A stretch of 64,000 nucleotides of DNA from assembly GCA_017506865.1 (NCBI GenBank), contig JAFCMP010000005.1, positions 372,001-436,000 on the forward strand, given 5' to 3'. How positions within the stretch are numbered: position 1 is the first letter of the stretch; each line of letters begins with the position of its first letter. This DNA comes from Tribonema minus (taxonomy: Eukaryota > Sar > Xanthophyceae > Tribonematales > Tribonemataceae). Shown one piece after another: positions 37,741-50,100 of the stretch. The position numbers and the translations under genes are program-made. The notes beneath the pieces were generated by a model. That model saw nothing but the letters and a program-made list of their open reading frames with translations. It was not told where the DNA came from and did no database searches.

Positions 37741-38890
37741 CACCCGCCGCACTCATATGTGCGCAGCCCTGACGGTCCAGGGGACCTGTGCGGCCAAGGT
37801 GCGCTGGTGCACCGTAGAAGCTGGGTATGGGAATGCAGGGGGGGGGGAGGGGGGCTGATGTGCACATCTCGTGCACACTGCTTCGGCCTTGTGTGCCGCA
37901 CTGGTTGTTGTTCGACTAGAATTTCGGTCGCGTGCGGCTGGCCATTACTACTCGCGGTAGACTGCGCGTGAGTTTTTAACAAGAGGCGCTGGGGCAATGC
38001 CGTAGCACTGCATGCCACCTTTTATTTGCTAAGTGCCGCAGCGTTGTAGCTGCATGCGCAGTTGATGTTGGGAGCTCACAAGGGTACCTCTTGTGCACAC
38101 ACAGCTGGGTGCGGTCAAGACCCTGCCATAGATTTTTTTGAATGAGAACATGTGTAGTCGTGATCATATGCCCATGTGTTTTTGTATCATGATGTTAAGT
38201 GACTTGTACACAACGCATCTGCTTGATGCAGCGCCGTCTGTCTGCCAGAGTAGGTATGTATCCTGAAGAGGTAACATTACTTCTGAGACTGGCAGTAATA
38301 CATCTACCTCGCCGCCTCTGCCACCTCACCACCTGAGTCATCTTCACTGTCGCAGTACAGCTGTGAACTGCCCATGACAGAAATGCAGCGGTTGTGAGTC
38401 GCCAAGTATGGTACACCGACGATCGCGTGTGTATGATAATGCAGTCCGCATTGAGCTCTGTCAGCCCAGTAAAAATGAACCTATGCAAGAGCACGCAAAG
38501 ATTGTTGTGTCGATGTCGATGGCGCTGCAACACGCAGAGCACACAGAGCACGTGGCATAACGGCATACACATGGTGATGGCATGCCTGGCATGTAGCCCG
38601 GCCGATGTCTGCGGCAGTTTGTCTGGAGATGACGCAGTTTCAGTTACTGCATGTGTTTTGGCTACATGTCATGATCGGCTACCACTCTACCAGCGTGTCA
38701 GGCTTATCAGACCTACGGAGTGTCGCGGGCTACAAGACCGCACCGCATAGGCGTTGCCGTCATCGACTTCTGGTGCCGTCATTGTGTTCATCACCGCCTA
38801 GGCAGCTTCGCCATGTTCTGTCTCGGTGCATCTTGCTTGGCGAGGTGTAGCATAGTGTATGCATGTTGCTGACTTGTCCTGTGAAACTCT
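37741..38890. other. Spacer without gene
   Basis: There are G-rich and C-rich runs near 37840-37860 but no exon with good splice sites and frame. Termination of the STEAP transcript is expected here, but no defined signal was identified. Confidence 0.45.
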
Positions 38891-38959
38891 GAATTGGGCG
38901 GCGCTGGGGCAGTAGGGCCCAGATTGCACAGTGAGGTGATCTTGCCACTGGTGAGCCCA

Positions 38960-39160
38960 GCGATGTAAGTGGTCTTGAATACAAATACACAGGAGACAGA
39001 CTGGTCATAAACGGGCGGCATCTGAGAATCACCATGCGACTGTAGTCGCAGGTTATAGGCAACTGGACAACATGCAACAGCAAAACCAATGTTGCTTTGC
39101 CCGGTATGCCACATTGAGAAACCGCAGTACTAAGTGAAGCTGCATCAACATGCGCAGCAC
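38960..39160 (+). repeat. Dispersed repeat A (partner 43060-43270)
   Basis: Shared blocks in the same order and orientation include ACACAGGAGACA-like/ACACAGGTGACA, TTGGTCA-type, CTGGACAACATGCAACAGCA versus CTGGACAACACGCAAAAGCA, CCACATTG and CAGCATCA-type ends. Divergence is moderate. No frame is kept. Confidence 0.65.
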
Positions 39161-39344
39161 TCACCAGCCATCTTCAAGTTGGTAGCTGGCTGAGGACGTC
39201 CAGGTCGATGATGTGCCGTCAGAGCTGGTAGTAGGTCCTGAAGTGATTTGTATGCGCGCATCTCAGCGAGCTGCCCAACTCGCTACCGTCAACAAGGCGT
39301 GCCATGAAGTGGCCATGCGACTGCAGGGCGAATGGGTCGGCGGA

Positions 39345-39742
39345 ACGCCGGATCTACTAGTAGTACTCGTCCCCGGGTCATGGCGAGTCCGGTACCTGCG
39401 TAATGTGGGGCACAGCGTCTCACCTGGTTCCTACGCGCGGTGAGAGACCTCCGCTGGCATTCAGTGGGTGTTTCAACGTCTGGTGCGTATGCCCCGACGA
39501 CGTTCTCATACTGGCGCACTGCAGTTGGCCGAGAGCGCTGTGGACGGCGCGAATTGGCTTGAGACTCTCGGAAAGGTGCAGCCTGGGCATTGCGAGCGCT
39601 GCGGAGGCTGTCAGCTCTCTTTCCACTATCTCGTCAATGGCAGACCTGCAATATGTGTGTGTTTTGGACCACAGATTTCGGTAAGATGCTCAAGGCGTTG
39701 TTGCGCTCGGCACCTTCGCGCGTGTCAGCCATACTCCCTATC
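39345..39742 (+). repeat. 398-bp direct repeat, copy 1
   Basis: The segment runs from ACGCCGGATCTACTAGTAGT to ATACTCCCTATC. It matches 40119-40516 with two differences noted by eye (G/A at about 39484 and 39542). A 376-bp single-copy spacer lies between the copies. Confidence 0.95.
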
Positions 39743-40118
39743 TTTCAAGTTGCACACAGGAAATTGCTAGACAGCAGGGATAGTTCCTGAAGATTCTCGG
39801 CCAGTTCTGTGGCCAGTTCTGAAAGGTTCTGAAACTGCAAAATGCTTTGCTTTGAATGCTTGGTTCAGAGCCTTGGGGGAGCTGTAGCGGCAGCTTGCAA
39901 GGTAGTAGATTGCGGCATAGCGGATTCGCTGTGCATTGGGATTGCATTGACAGTAGTGTAGCTTGGAGAGGGCTGCAGCATGGGGCTGTAGCTGTGGGGG
40001 CAAATAGAGGGTTGGGCTTTCTGGGACTTGATCACCCTTGGATCTCTACCTGCTGCTTGCTACCAGCACGCTTGAGAATAGCACCATTCTGTTAGTTGGA
40101 GGAGTCTGAGGGAATGTT

Positions 40119-40516
40119 ACGCCGGATCTACTAGTAGTACTCGTCCCCGGGTCATGGCGAGTCCGGTACCTGCGTAATGTGGGGCACAGCGTCTCACCTG
40201 GTTCCTACGCGCGGTGAGAGACCTCCGCTGGCATTCAGTGGGTGTTTCAACGTCTGGTACGTATGCCCCGACGACGTTCTCATACTGGCGCACTGCAGTT
40301 GGCCGAGAGCGCTGTAGACGGCGCGAATTGGCTTGAGACTCTCGGAAAGGTGCAGCCTGGGCATTGCGAGCGCTGCGGAGGCTGTCAGCTCTCTTTCCAC
40401 TATCTCGTCAATGGCAGACCTGCAATATGTGTGTGTTTTGGACCACAGATTTCGGTAAGATGCTCAAGGCGTTGTTGCGCTCGGCACCTTCGCGCGTGTC
40501 AGCCATACTCCCTATC
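40119..40516 (+). repeat. 398-bp direct repeat, copy 2
   Basis: This is the partner of 39345-39742. The downstream sequence continues an open frame that the first copy lacks, so copy 2 is likely the parental position. The ends lack TG...CA, so it is not an obvious LTR pair. Confidence 0.95.
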
Positions 40517-40882
40517 GATGCGGGCTATGCTGACACGAGCGCAGATCAGTCCTGGTTAGCACCGGATGCTTTAGAGGCTCTGCGCGCCCCCTGTAAGCTG
40601 ACGCTCTACGCAGACGTAAAGGTCATCAGCGTAATGTATTTCCGTAAACTTTGAACTTCGCGACGTGTCGCTGCATGCAGAGCAGATCTCAGAGACTGGC
40701 CCGAGTTTATTGAAGCTTTCGCATCTAGGGAGACAATGAAGTCTTTCAGCTTCTTTAGCAATGAGTTGACTAGCCCGGCAGAAGCTTTGGTCGCGGCTGG
40801 GTGTGAAGTATTTGACCCTACCGTAGCAACAGCGGTGCGCACGCCCAGGGACTGCAGCAGCAGGCCGCAGTCGCAAACATGA
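40364..40882 (+). pseudogene. Degenerate coding fragment across repeat copy 2
   Basis: One frame runs from 40364 to 40882 with a single TGA at 40652-40654. It encodes FGKMLKALLRSAPSRVSAI, then DAGYADTSADQSWLAPDALE. After the stop come DLRDWPEFIEAFASRETMKS and ALVAAGCEVFDPTVATAV, ending at TGA 40880-40882. Composition on both sides of the stop is protein-like. A phase-consistent intron that removes the stop was not found. The family was not recognised; it may come from a mobile element or a decayed exon. Confidence 0.4.
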
Positions 40883-41244
40883 GGTAATGGAGGGAGCAAA
40901 GACAGGCGAGAACTAATGATCAGAACGGAGCATACGTGCTCAAATGCTATATGGGGATGCTGGTGCCACGTGAGTGGGGAGTGATCCTTTCTCGGTGTTG
41001 GGCCAGGTACGAAAAAAGAGTTCAAGTTCAAGTAGGGTGGGGGAAAAAAAAGGGTCAGCAGTAGTACCCTACCTTCCCCAGGTGAGCCAAGTTGTTGATA
41101 GCGGCGGCGGTGATGCCGCCACGGCTGGCGGGCCGCCGAGTGAGCTCAGTATACGGCGCCGATTCGCCGGCGCACTAAAGTCTATACTCATCCTTTTAAA
41201 TAAACACTGTCACTTTTGTTCGTTGCCTTCGCTGCCCCTTCCAG

Positions 41245-41614
41245 GGCCTGATCACCAGCAACCATGTGCCGAGCCATAGCTAATCGCACTGGCGAGCGGT
41301 GCAGGACCAGTCCATTGACGGGAGACGTCTACTGCGGCACCCATCGCCGTATGCTGGACGAAGGCCGCTGTGCGCGTGACAGCGGTGGTGACGATGACTC
41401 CAGCAGCGACTCGGAGGCGCCACCGGCACGCGTGGCCGCCGCGACTGGCCGGTTATCACGGTCAAGTGAGCCTTTATGGACGACAGCCCCGCCTTGCACG
41501 CTGTGTCAGCTGCCATCAGTGACCCATAGCTCGGAGCTAGAACTCAATCGGCACTTCGTTTGCGTCCTCTCGCCGTGCTACATACCCATTCAGGACCTGC
41601 CAGACTGCCAGTGA
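41245..41614 (+). CDS. Zinc-motif protein or exon, copy 1
   Basis: After an acceptor-like CCTTCCAG (ending 41244), an ATG at 41264 opens a 116-codon frame. It begins MCRAIANRTGERC and continues to DVYCGTHRRM. C2, C13, C24 and H27 form C-x10-C-x10-C-x2-H, the layout of a small predicted zinc-binding module (an R-C and Y-C-x2-H pattern) known from phage, giant-virus and scattered cellular proteins. An Asp/Ser-rich linker and a second pair of cysteines (CTLCQLPSVTHSS) follow. Function unknown. The same exon start is duplicated 502 bp downstream. Confidence 0.45.
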
Positions 41615-41746
41615 GTGGGCTCCGAGCAAGGGGAGGCATGCTGTGCCAAGCCATACCCGAGCATGCCAGTTCACTGCCAGGGTGGCTGAAAGTTAACATC
41701 ATACTTTAAAATTTGTGCGCTTGCCTTGCTGTGTGCCCCGATCCAG

Positions 41747-42446
41747 GGTCTGATCCACCAGCAGACCGGAAGTGCCAAGCCACACTAATTGCACTGGCAA
41801 GCGGTGCAGGAACAGTCCATTGGCGGGAGACGTCTACTGCGGCACCCACCGCCGTATGCTGGACAACGGTCGCGGTGTGTGTGGCAGCGGTGCTGACGAT
41901 GACTCCAGCAGCGCGGCGTCACCGGCACGTCCCGCCGCCGCGCCTATGCAGCTGGCGAGCGGACGTGTGACACGCAGAGGGGTGCCACATGGCGCAGGCA
42001 TGGTGTGCGTACAGCACACCGAGCACACCAGTCTCTGCAAATGTGGCAGGACGTGCAACAACGTCAAGGCTCTACGACTAGACTGTGGGATGTTCCACCG
42101 TCGGGCCTCTGATGGTCAGCTGGTGCGGTGCACCTGGTCCAACTTGGCAACGCTGCACGCCCACATTAACGATGAAAGCAGAAGCAACTTCAAAGTCTTG
42201 GCTCGTGGTGGCCTGCGCCAGCTGCAACAACAAGCGTGTTTCCACAATGTACGTCAACAGAAACGACTGCATCGATTTCCAGCGCACGCCGGGGTGCAGA
42301 GCACTTCATCGCAGAGAGGCAGGTACGGAGTTTGTTGGGACGTTTGTCACCATTGCGCGCAGCAGGCTTTGAGATGCGCCACAGCGGTGTGGACCACGGC
42401 TGGCTTAGGCCCGGGGGTTGGATTGGGGTGTGGTTCAACAAGTTGA
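41747..42446 (+). pseudogene. Zinc-motif copy 2, frameshifted at the first cysteine
   Basis: The acceptor ATCCAG and GGTCTGATCCACCAGCA match 41245 onward. A one-base deletion near 41790 puts the first Cys out of frame, whereas TGKRCRNSPLAGDVYCGTHR remains open. Downstream it differs from copy 1: it continues through cysteine-rich SLCKCGRTCNNVKALRLDCG and VRCTWSNLATLHAHIND to a stop at 42444-42446. That continuation may be the older 3' part of the gene. No family was assigned. Confidence 0.4.
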
Positions 42447-42449
42447 CTG

Positions 42450-43590
42450 TGGCGCTCTGAATGGGCTGAACGGCGTTGTTCAGTGCCAACTCTTTTCGGT
42501 AGGGTAGAAATTGCGACGCTTCCGATGGGGGTATCAGGCTCCGGCTTTTGTACATATGAGCAAGGCGAACGGCAATGGGTCAGTGCAGCTCTTTACAGTG
42601 GGTTTTGCTAATTGTGGCGCTTCGTCCGGGTTTTTGAGATACATTTCTGCACAGACTGGCATATTCGCTAGCATACTCGAGTTGAGGTGCCCACAAGGGT
42701 GAAGGCGGTGTGTCGGCAAACATATAACAACATTCTGTATAAATTGATGAGCTCGAACGTTCTCCTCTACTTGCCAACGTCTTTACTTGTCTGCATGGCT
42801 GCAGTGCATGCACGAGTTGAAGCATTTGCACGTCCATGCAACTTGAAGGTTGTTGCTGTCTGTTGTGGCTTGCGCAGTATCAGCGCCGTTGTCACTGGAA
42901 CTGTTTGTAGTACTGAGCCATTTCATTTAATAGCATGCGAGGGTTGCACCTACTTGCTTGACTCCTCCTTGCATGTGAAGGTGAGCATCATGTCTTTGCG
43001 TAAGCTCCGGACGTGTCACTGCGTACACGGCATGTCTTGGTATTTCATCAGCTTCAGGCGAGATATTGGAACACACAGGTGACAAGATTGGTCACAGGGG
43101 CCGGCACTTAAGGTTTGCCATGGGATTAAAAAACATACTTCTATCAAAACTGTGGCCGCATATTGTAGACACCTGGACAACACGCAAAAGCAGCATCAAT
43201 GTTACTTCAAAGTTTTTCCATACCACATTGCAAAATTGCAGCACCGAGTAAAGCAGCATCAGGTACCATGTGAAGGCGTGTTGCACAAAAGTCGATGCAC
43301 AGAACCACATAAGAGAAAAAAAGTCAGTCAGCCCTCATAGTCACACAAACTGCATGTTGCAATGCCCTTTGTCATGTAGATGTGAGTCAGGAACGCCGCC
43401 CCCAGGAAATGATCCTGAGTCCAAGGCACTGTTAGGATGTGTTCAGCACCATAATGCTGAGAATAGGGCGCGTGGTATACTTGCATTACGCCGAGGCATT
43501 CTTGCCCTAAACGCTGCATTAGACGAGCTCCACGTGAGCAACACTTGACACCTCTACTGGAGCTACACTACAACTGCTTTGGAAAATCAC
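42450..43590. other. Spacer with repeat A partner
   Basis: There is no supported exon. Bases 43060-43270 are the partner of repeat A at 38960-39160. Short open frames at 42687-43082 and 43270-43548 have no motif or splice support. Confidence 0.4.
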
Positions 43591-43594
43591 TCCG

Positions 43595-44625
43595 CCGCAA
43601 ACTCAAGGTCAAGAGCTCACTTCCTCAAGCCACTGCACCAATATTTACCACTGTGACACCGCACACTTGCCAACATCTCGGCATGCCATCACCACAAAGA
43701 CTCAAAGCACCAACCTACAGCAACAAGAGCGCCTGCCAGTGCGGCGAAAGGCACCCTGGGGCGAAGGATCAAATCCCTCTTGTGCCACAACTAATAGGAA
43801 CAAAACCTCTTGTGCAGCACAGAGGAACTCTCTGAAACTGTCGGAACAGCGCAAGACTGAGCACTGCTTACTGCACGTTTGTGCTGCGCGCGCTCTCGCT
43901 GCGGCCCAGGTCACCGTACACCTCCACGCCATTGGGAACGGCAGAGAGATCGATTTCCTCGGTCAGCGCAGCGATGGTGAATGTACCGGTGAGAGTCGCA
44001 GACCCTTTGTCGCTCACGGTGGAGCAGAAGTTGTGCTTGCTGGTGCCGGGCGCAGCTGCCCTCGAAGCAGCGCTCGTCGCTGCTGCTGCCCGTGCTCTTG
44101 ATGACGGAGGCGCATGAGACGGTGATGTCAATGGTAGCGCTGTCACTGGCGTTCTGATCATCGGGGGTGGAGCCCTTGAGAGGGATGGTGAGGCTCAGCG
44201 TGCCGGTGAATGGGTCCACGCCATAGTTGTCCACCGTCAGCTCCCCATCATGCAAGTCCCTCTCACCGTTGCGGCTGACCTTATCAGCGCAGCAACCCTC
44301 CGCAGCCATGCTGTAAGGGCTATCGGTCCAGCCGCCGCTGGTGATGGAGCTAGGGGCGTTCTTCTCTGCGTCGGTGCACTGGCGCAGCGTCTCCATGGTG
44401 TAAGATACGCTGATGTCGGTGGTGGCGTCGGAAGGGTTCTTGCTGTCGCTGGAGGTGTAGGTGTTGCCGTATGCGGAAGCGCTCTTGTACACGCCGGTGC
44501 AGTCGGCCTTGGAAACGGTGGTGGCATCGGTCCATGAGAAGGAGAGGCTCTCACTCGCGTCGTTGTATGCCCTGTGGCGCGGTGCACAGCACAAAGATGT
44601 CAGACGCGCGGCAGCCTGAGTACGT
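43595..44625 (-). pseudogene. Inverted, frameshifted copy of secreted-protein exon 2
   Basis: This copy matches 15640-16705 in reverse orientation: the end of intron 1 with its acceptor, all of exon 2 and about 300 bp of 3' flank. Exon 1 with the signal peptide is missing. A 9-bp insertion adds residues after SDSKNPS, and an 8-bp deletion after EGSCA shifts the frame, so the last ~60 residues are read out of frame. Substitutions are few across exon 2 and more frequent in the flank. Confidence 0.9.
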
Positions 44626-44634
44626 GGTATCTAG

Positions 44635-44730
44635 TGTTCTGAGCCGGAACCGGCTTAGCCGACCGGCTTCGGCTAAGCCGGCAAGCCGGTGAAGCCGTTC
44701 GGTCAGGTCAACCAAACTTCGGCTTTTTTC
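44635..44730. repeat. GCCGG-rich palindromic repeat, copy 1
   Basis: ACCGGCTTAGCCGACCGGCT followed by TCGGCTAAGCCGG can fold into nested hairpins. It directly abuts the inner edge of the inverted pseudogene. A related unit lies at 52370-52440, which suggests a small foldback element family. Confidence 0.7.
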
Positions 44731-45199
44731 ATTTTTCAAAGTTCTCGGCCTCTGCATGCGCGGAGATGGCCTTCAACATGAGTGCTACTAGTTGTAGGGC
44801 GCGAAATACAAGTATTTTGAAGTAGACTGTTGACAGTTGTCGTTTGGGGTTGAAAAAAAACTTCAATGATGATTGTCTATCTCATCTGAAAGCTACCGGG
44901 TGTCTGTATGTGCTTTGCGATTCTCTGAAATCAGTGGTGTTATTAAGTGGGGGGTGGAAGGTAGGGCTTCCCCCACCAATTCCAATTTTTGTGCCCCTCT
45001 TTTCCTTGTGTTTCAGAAGGAGCGATACAAAAACAATAATTGGTGGGAGAGCCACAACTAGGGTCCCCCCCCCCAGCGGCTGGCGCATAGAAACAGGCGA
45101 CTTGCCTTACTGCCGGCCCGGCCATGATGGCTGCCAGTGTGATGTGAGCATACAGTCGCCGACGCACGGGGGCCAGCGGCGCTTTTGGGGTGTGGGAGC

Positions 45200-45570
45200 C
45201 CATTGTTGCTGACTTGCACATGAAGAAGCATCAAGTTGAAGTTTGCAAAAACTTCTGCAGTACTATTTTTTTACCATTGTGTAGTCCTGAGATACTGTAG
45301 TACTGTACGACGCAATCGTGTAATCAACCAGCTTTGATGGCGAGGCAATTGCAATAATGCAAACGTCCCGCATCGTAGCTACAGTCCCAGGAACTTCCTC
45401 GAAGGCTCCCTACGAAACGAAGTACTGCGCCACGAGCGCAACATACCTCATGGATGCTGCTACTCATAGCTGAATCCTTTAACCAATTTGTGCGTTGAGA
45501 GAGAGCGGCTGCAGATGCACTCTACGTACTGAAACATGTGACCGAATCGGATGTGCGCACTGACTCATTG
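45200..45570 (+). repeat. Dispersed repeat, copy 2 (partner 14170-14550)
   Basis: It is the same orientation as the partner, with CAGCTTTGATGGCGAGGCAA, GCAAACGTCCCGC, AGGAACTTCCTC and GAGAGAGAGCGG. Because the neighbouring gene copy (43.6-44.6 kb) is inverted, the two pieces of the 14.2-16.7 kb region did not arrive as one simple inverted block. Confidence 0.75.
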
Positions 45571-47191
45571 AAGATATATCAATGAAGAGCACACCTACTG
45601 CATTCATATTACTTCGTGAAGTATAATATTATTAACTGCGGTGACAGGCTAGGGTCTGCAGACCGTGACGTTACGTATCAAAAAGAACTGTATGTCAACC
45701 CAAGATGTCGTAACGTAACCAAACGCATGATGAAGTCCGGTGGTGAATTTAGTGGCAGTCAGGGCACATTATAGAACGTGGAAACTTGAATGGTCCCCCT
45801 AAACAGCTGTGTTACAGTAGGGACACCCCCCCCTCTGCATCCACTGGCAGGCACCACCAACACTGCTCTTGGAAGGATTTGGGCTGATGATGACGAATTT
45901 TGCTGCTGCCACCATGCTTATCATCATGATTTTCTTGCGGACGACATGCAAGAGCCCGAATATTTGTGGGGCAGGCTTGCAACTTGAACGGAGTTTAAAG
46001 GAAAATCATGAAGAACTTGTGAATTATATGCTGACCGGCGCTGCATTTCAGCAATAACTTTGCATGAAGTGGTGCAGTGTTGGCGGCACGCGCATACCAC
46101 GGCTATTGATGCTAGCCTGATATATGAGCTCTAATTGCTTTCTATGATGTGATGTATATACCATGCTGACCACTGTGTCACAGTGGTGGACAGGACGTGA
46201 GCGCGTGAGCTATGTGAGCAAACAAAGCCGAACCCGTATTACATACTTCTAGTACATCTATGATGAACCCAAGTGTCCGAGTCGTCGACACTGAGCTAAA
46301 TTAAATCACGAGACATCGGCGAGGTTGAGGTCAAAGGTAATAAGTCGAATCTATAACCATACACTCAACCCGTGATGCAGTGCCAGCGCTGATCCCTTTG
46401 GTGCAGCGATTCTCTGGGGACAGAGAAGCTTGAAGAAGGGGGAGAGGAAAAAAATTATCTGGCGGGCAACCCGTATACTAGAGGGCAACCCGCAATGTTA
46501 ATTCATGAATCGAGTTGAACGATCCCATTATTACGTGAATTAACTTCAACAGTTCGCTACAGCTTGGTCTGCGGATGACGGTGCAACTTTCAAACTTCAA
46601 ATTGAAGATGAGTGACTCGGGACAGGGATACTTCTGTACTTGAACTCAAACCTCCAGTTCTTGGAAAGTGAAGTTCAACATCAACTATCAGGCTCAGGAT
46701 CGACCATTATGATGATGCAAAGTCTTTTCAGTTCTAAAAAGTGGGACACGTGTACAGTGAGTTAGATTGGGATGGTCCGTAGATAGTATTAGTAATACTG
46801 CCAGATCTGGATGTGGTGTTGCCGTACATGTTGTTGCACGTTTTGCAATCGTAGTCAGGCCAAGGGGTTGTGGACCTACACATGATAATAAAAGTACAGT
46901 GACTTGCACCACATTCAATTTGGCCGAACCCACCTGGCCCAGAGGCCCACGGCCGCAGGGTACATTGTCACAGAGCGTACAACTTGAACATACAGCAGCG
47001 ACTGCAGCAACAGCAACGCATGCAGGACGGATAATCGAAAGATGCAAAAGTTACTTTTATGGAACTTTGAAATGGGGCCGCTATCTTAGGCCAGAGAGCA
47101 GACAATTGCAGTTGCATAAAAGGCCATCGCCGGACAGAGCTGCTAATTTAAAAGTGAACTGCCAATGGTATACACTGTCACATGCACGCTG
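45571..47191. other. AT-richer spacer, no gene
   Basis: Many short open frames are present on both strands, none with motifs or splice support. Runs of the TTCAAATTGAAG-type motif lie near 46585-46680. The region is downstream of the stop of the minus-strand beta-helix gene, so it may include its 3' UTR. Confidence 0.4.
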
Positions 47192-50100
47192 CTAGCTAGC
47201 TTGCATTTCTAAAAGAGAGCCTGATGCAGGGCCCGGCACGCCTATGCTCTTCTGCGACCTCTGCGCGGCAGTGCACGCAAGCTGTTGCGGGTCTCCAACA
47301 GCACGCCTTTGCGGGTCCTCAAGAGCACAAACGCTGGTGCTGGTCCCTGGCTTAGCTACACTCACTAGTGTCTGAAACACAGCGGCAGTAATAAGTGCGA
47401 CGTTGAGAGCGACCAGGAGCCAGCCAACGACTCGCCTCGACGAGGGCTCATTGGAGTAGTCAAGCCTCAGGCTTATCAGCAGAGCCGCGGCCGTCGATAA
47501 ATAGATGATGACCGCACCGAGCAAGTATTGCCAATGTACTTGTCGCTCCCGATGAGGCCGTGCAATCATAAACGCCAGCAGCAGAGTAAACGATAAAAGC
47601 ATGGAAATTGCAGCCTGCCCAGCCTCCCCTGGCAACAAGAAAGCGATAAAACCTGTAAGGAGCAATCGCCTTGCGCACTCAAAAACCTTCCAGTACTCTG
47701 CCTGTGTTTTGTACTGCTCCCACAGGAAGCCTGATGCTTCAAAGAGTCTGTCCGAGCGTGATGGCGACCCCGTTGAGTCCTGTGTGGCAGGCACCAGCAA
47801 GTTGGCTTTGCAACGGCGCAGCTTCCGCTTCTGCCACACCAGCACTGCGAAGAGCGCTGGAATGCCGATAGGGTACACCAGCATCGCGCAGAAGGCATAG
47901 GCAGCATACCACCAGTAGCCGTTTGCGAAGCACTGAATGGAGTAGTCAGCTCGCAGGTACCACTCCCCTAGCTCCTCAAAGTGTTCGCACGCAAAGGTGC
48001 GAAAGACGACGCTGGAGACGCTGCCGAAATTGAGAAAGAGGATTCCGAGAAACAAGGTCCAGTGTCGTCGTAGCGCGTCCAGGTCCGCCAGTTGAGCTGC
48101 TGTCTCGCCGGCATCGAGTCGTGCACGCCGCACACAGTGTTGTGCCGCCAGCCATGAGCAGCCCACCAGGGCGATGTACATCAGGGGCGCCAACGTGGTG
48201 GCCAGCAGCTTGTCATAGAAATCTAGGTCCGCGATGCACCCCATCATTATGGTAAAATCGGCTATGAATGCGAGCTTGTCGAGAAACTGCTCATACGCCT
48301 CTGGCAGTGCGAGGCCAGTGATTGCAACGAAGCCGCACAGCAACTGTACGACAATGATAGGCAGGCGCAGGAAGTGGCTGTTCAGCTGCAGCCGACCTAG
48401 CAGCAGGGTGCCCCGGCGCTCAACGGTCCAGGTGGGCATCAGGTACACCGCGGACGCACTTACAAGCAGCAGCAGCACGATGGCCGCAATGACGGTGGCT
48501 GTCACACTACTGGCGCTGCACCTTTTGCACCTGTACCTGCTGCTGGGCATATACCCGTCGTTGTGGTCACAGACGGCGCAGTCTGCATGACAACAAAAAC
48601 CAGATGCACGGCATTGAGTGATCAGCACCATTGACGTACAGCGCTCATAGTAAGGAGAAAATCGAACACACATAGTATGAAGGCGGTCAGTTATGATATC
48701 TGACTCATCCTTTCGCATAGGAGCACGATCACCGAGGTGAGGTGCACAGCTTGCATAAAATATGCCTACATCATCTGCCCAGGTTGCGCTTTGAGATGTC
48801 AAGAAATGTAACAAAGTTCCACGTGATTGTCATCGCCGACACCATGCAACTCGCAGATTGATGTTGAGGATGATTGTGTGCGACGTTACAAGAGGTCAAC
48901 TGAATTCACATCGATGGTATTTGTATTGCACAACATGCAGCTTTTAGGACGCTATGTAGCTGCAGAGCAAAAATCACACAGCATGCCACTTGACGCCTGC
49001 GCATGTTGGTGCATATCGCCCTGACCTTCTCAGCCGATCTGCCGGGCATGAAGCAGTTCATAGCCATCTACCTGTGCGCGCCCTGATGCGAGTAACACTT
49101 GAAGCAGTTAACGATGGGAGAACTTCTCACTCTTCTTCAAGTGGGCATCAAAGAATTGATCACAAAATTAAGCATCAAGTGCAGTGCTCGTTGACTGCCC
49201 CATGCACCCTGTTGAAAAGCACCCCGTCTGCTTCACAGTGAGGTACACACTTTGTACGTGGAAAAAGGAATCAGCCAATTTCCGATTTGCCCAATGCAGC
49301 ATTAATCTGTTGATCTGCTCTGCTATGTCGCAGATTCTCGGACCTAGCAGGCACACATGTGCACGGTCCTGACGCGCTTCTGCAGGCTTGCTGACAATTT
49401 CACGGGCAACTTTCAGAGACGCTGATCTCCCACCAAAATGCCAGCCACAGCACAGTCTCTGGTGCCAGCAGATTTACGAGATGCAGTCGTGTGGCCCATC
49501 ACACACAGGACAGCAGCAGTAGCTGAGTTGCGTGTGCTGACAATGAGTAACGAAGTAATCTCTAAATCTAACGAAATAGTATCTATATTTGACTTTCACA
49601 CGCCGCCAGCCTCAATGCAAGCGGCAACTGGGGGCTGCCAGGTTATGTTAGTGAGCCAGTTGCGTTCTTCATCCTGCACTGAAGCGGAATAGTAGTACTA
49701 AAACAATACAACATAATGGCTGTACTTCAAGAGCAAACACACTCAATGCACCCTGTTTCTTGTCGCACTCTTCTAGAGAGACTTTAGCCAGCCAGCCAAT
49801 TAAGGTGATACTGTGAGTGTGTTTGTAGCAGTGTGTATGTTTGTTTGTTTTCCAGCATGCACGTTCAGCTGGCGGATTTGCTGTGACCGCTCTCTACAAA
49901 CAAGGTAGTGTTCCTAGACGGCCTCGCACGAAGTAAGGGGCGTGCGCCCGCGCGCGCTTGCTGTCGCTCACTCGCGCCGGGGCGCCCGCCAACAATGGAT
50001 ACCACTGGTCGCTCATGTGCTTAGCTTGTCTGCGCACTGCACACTACAGTCCGTGCAATGCCTCCGGTATGTAGGCTGCACCACTAATCAGATACCAACA

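Noticed and set aside
39345..40516. LTR retrotransposon with 398-bp LTRs
   Set aside because: There are no TG...CA ends, no primer-binding site or polypurine tract, and the 376-bp interior is non-coding.
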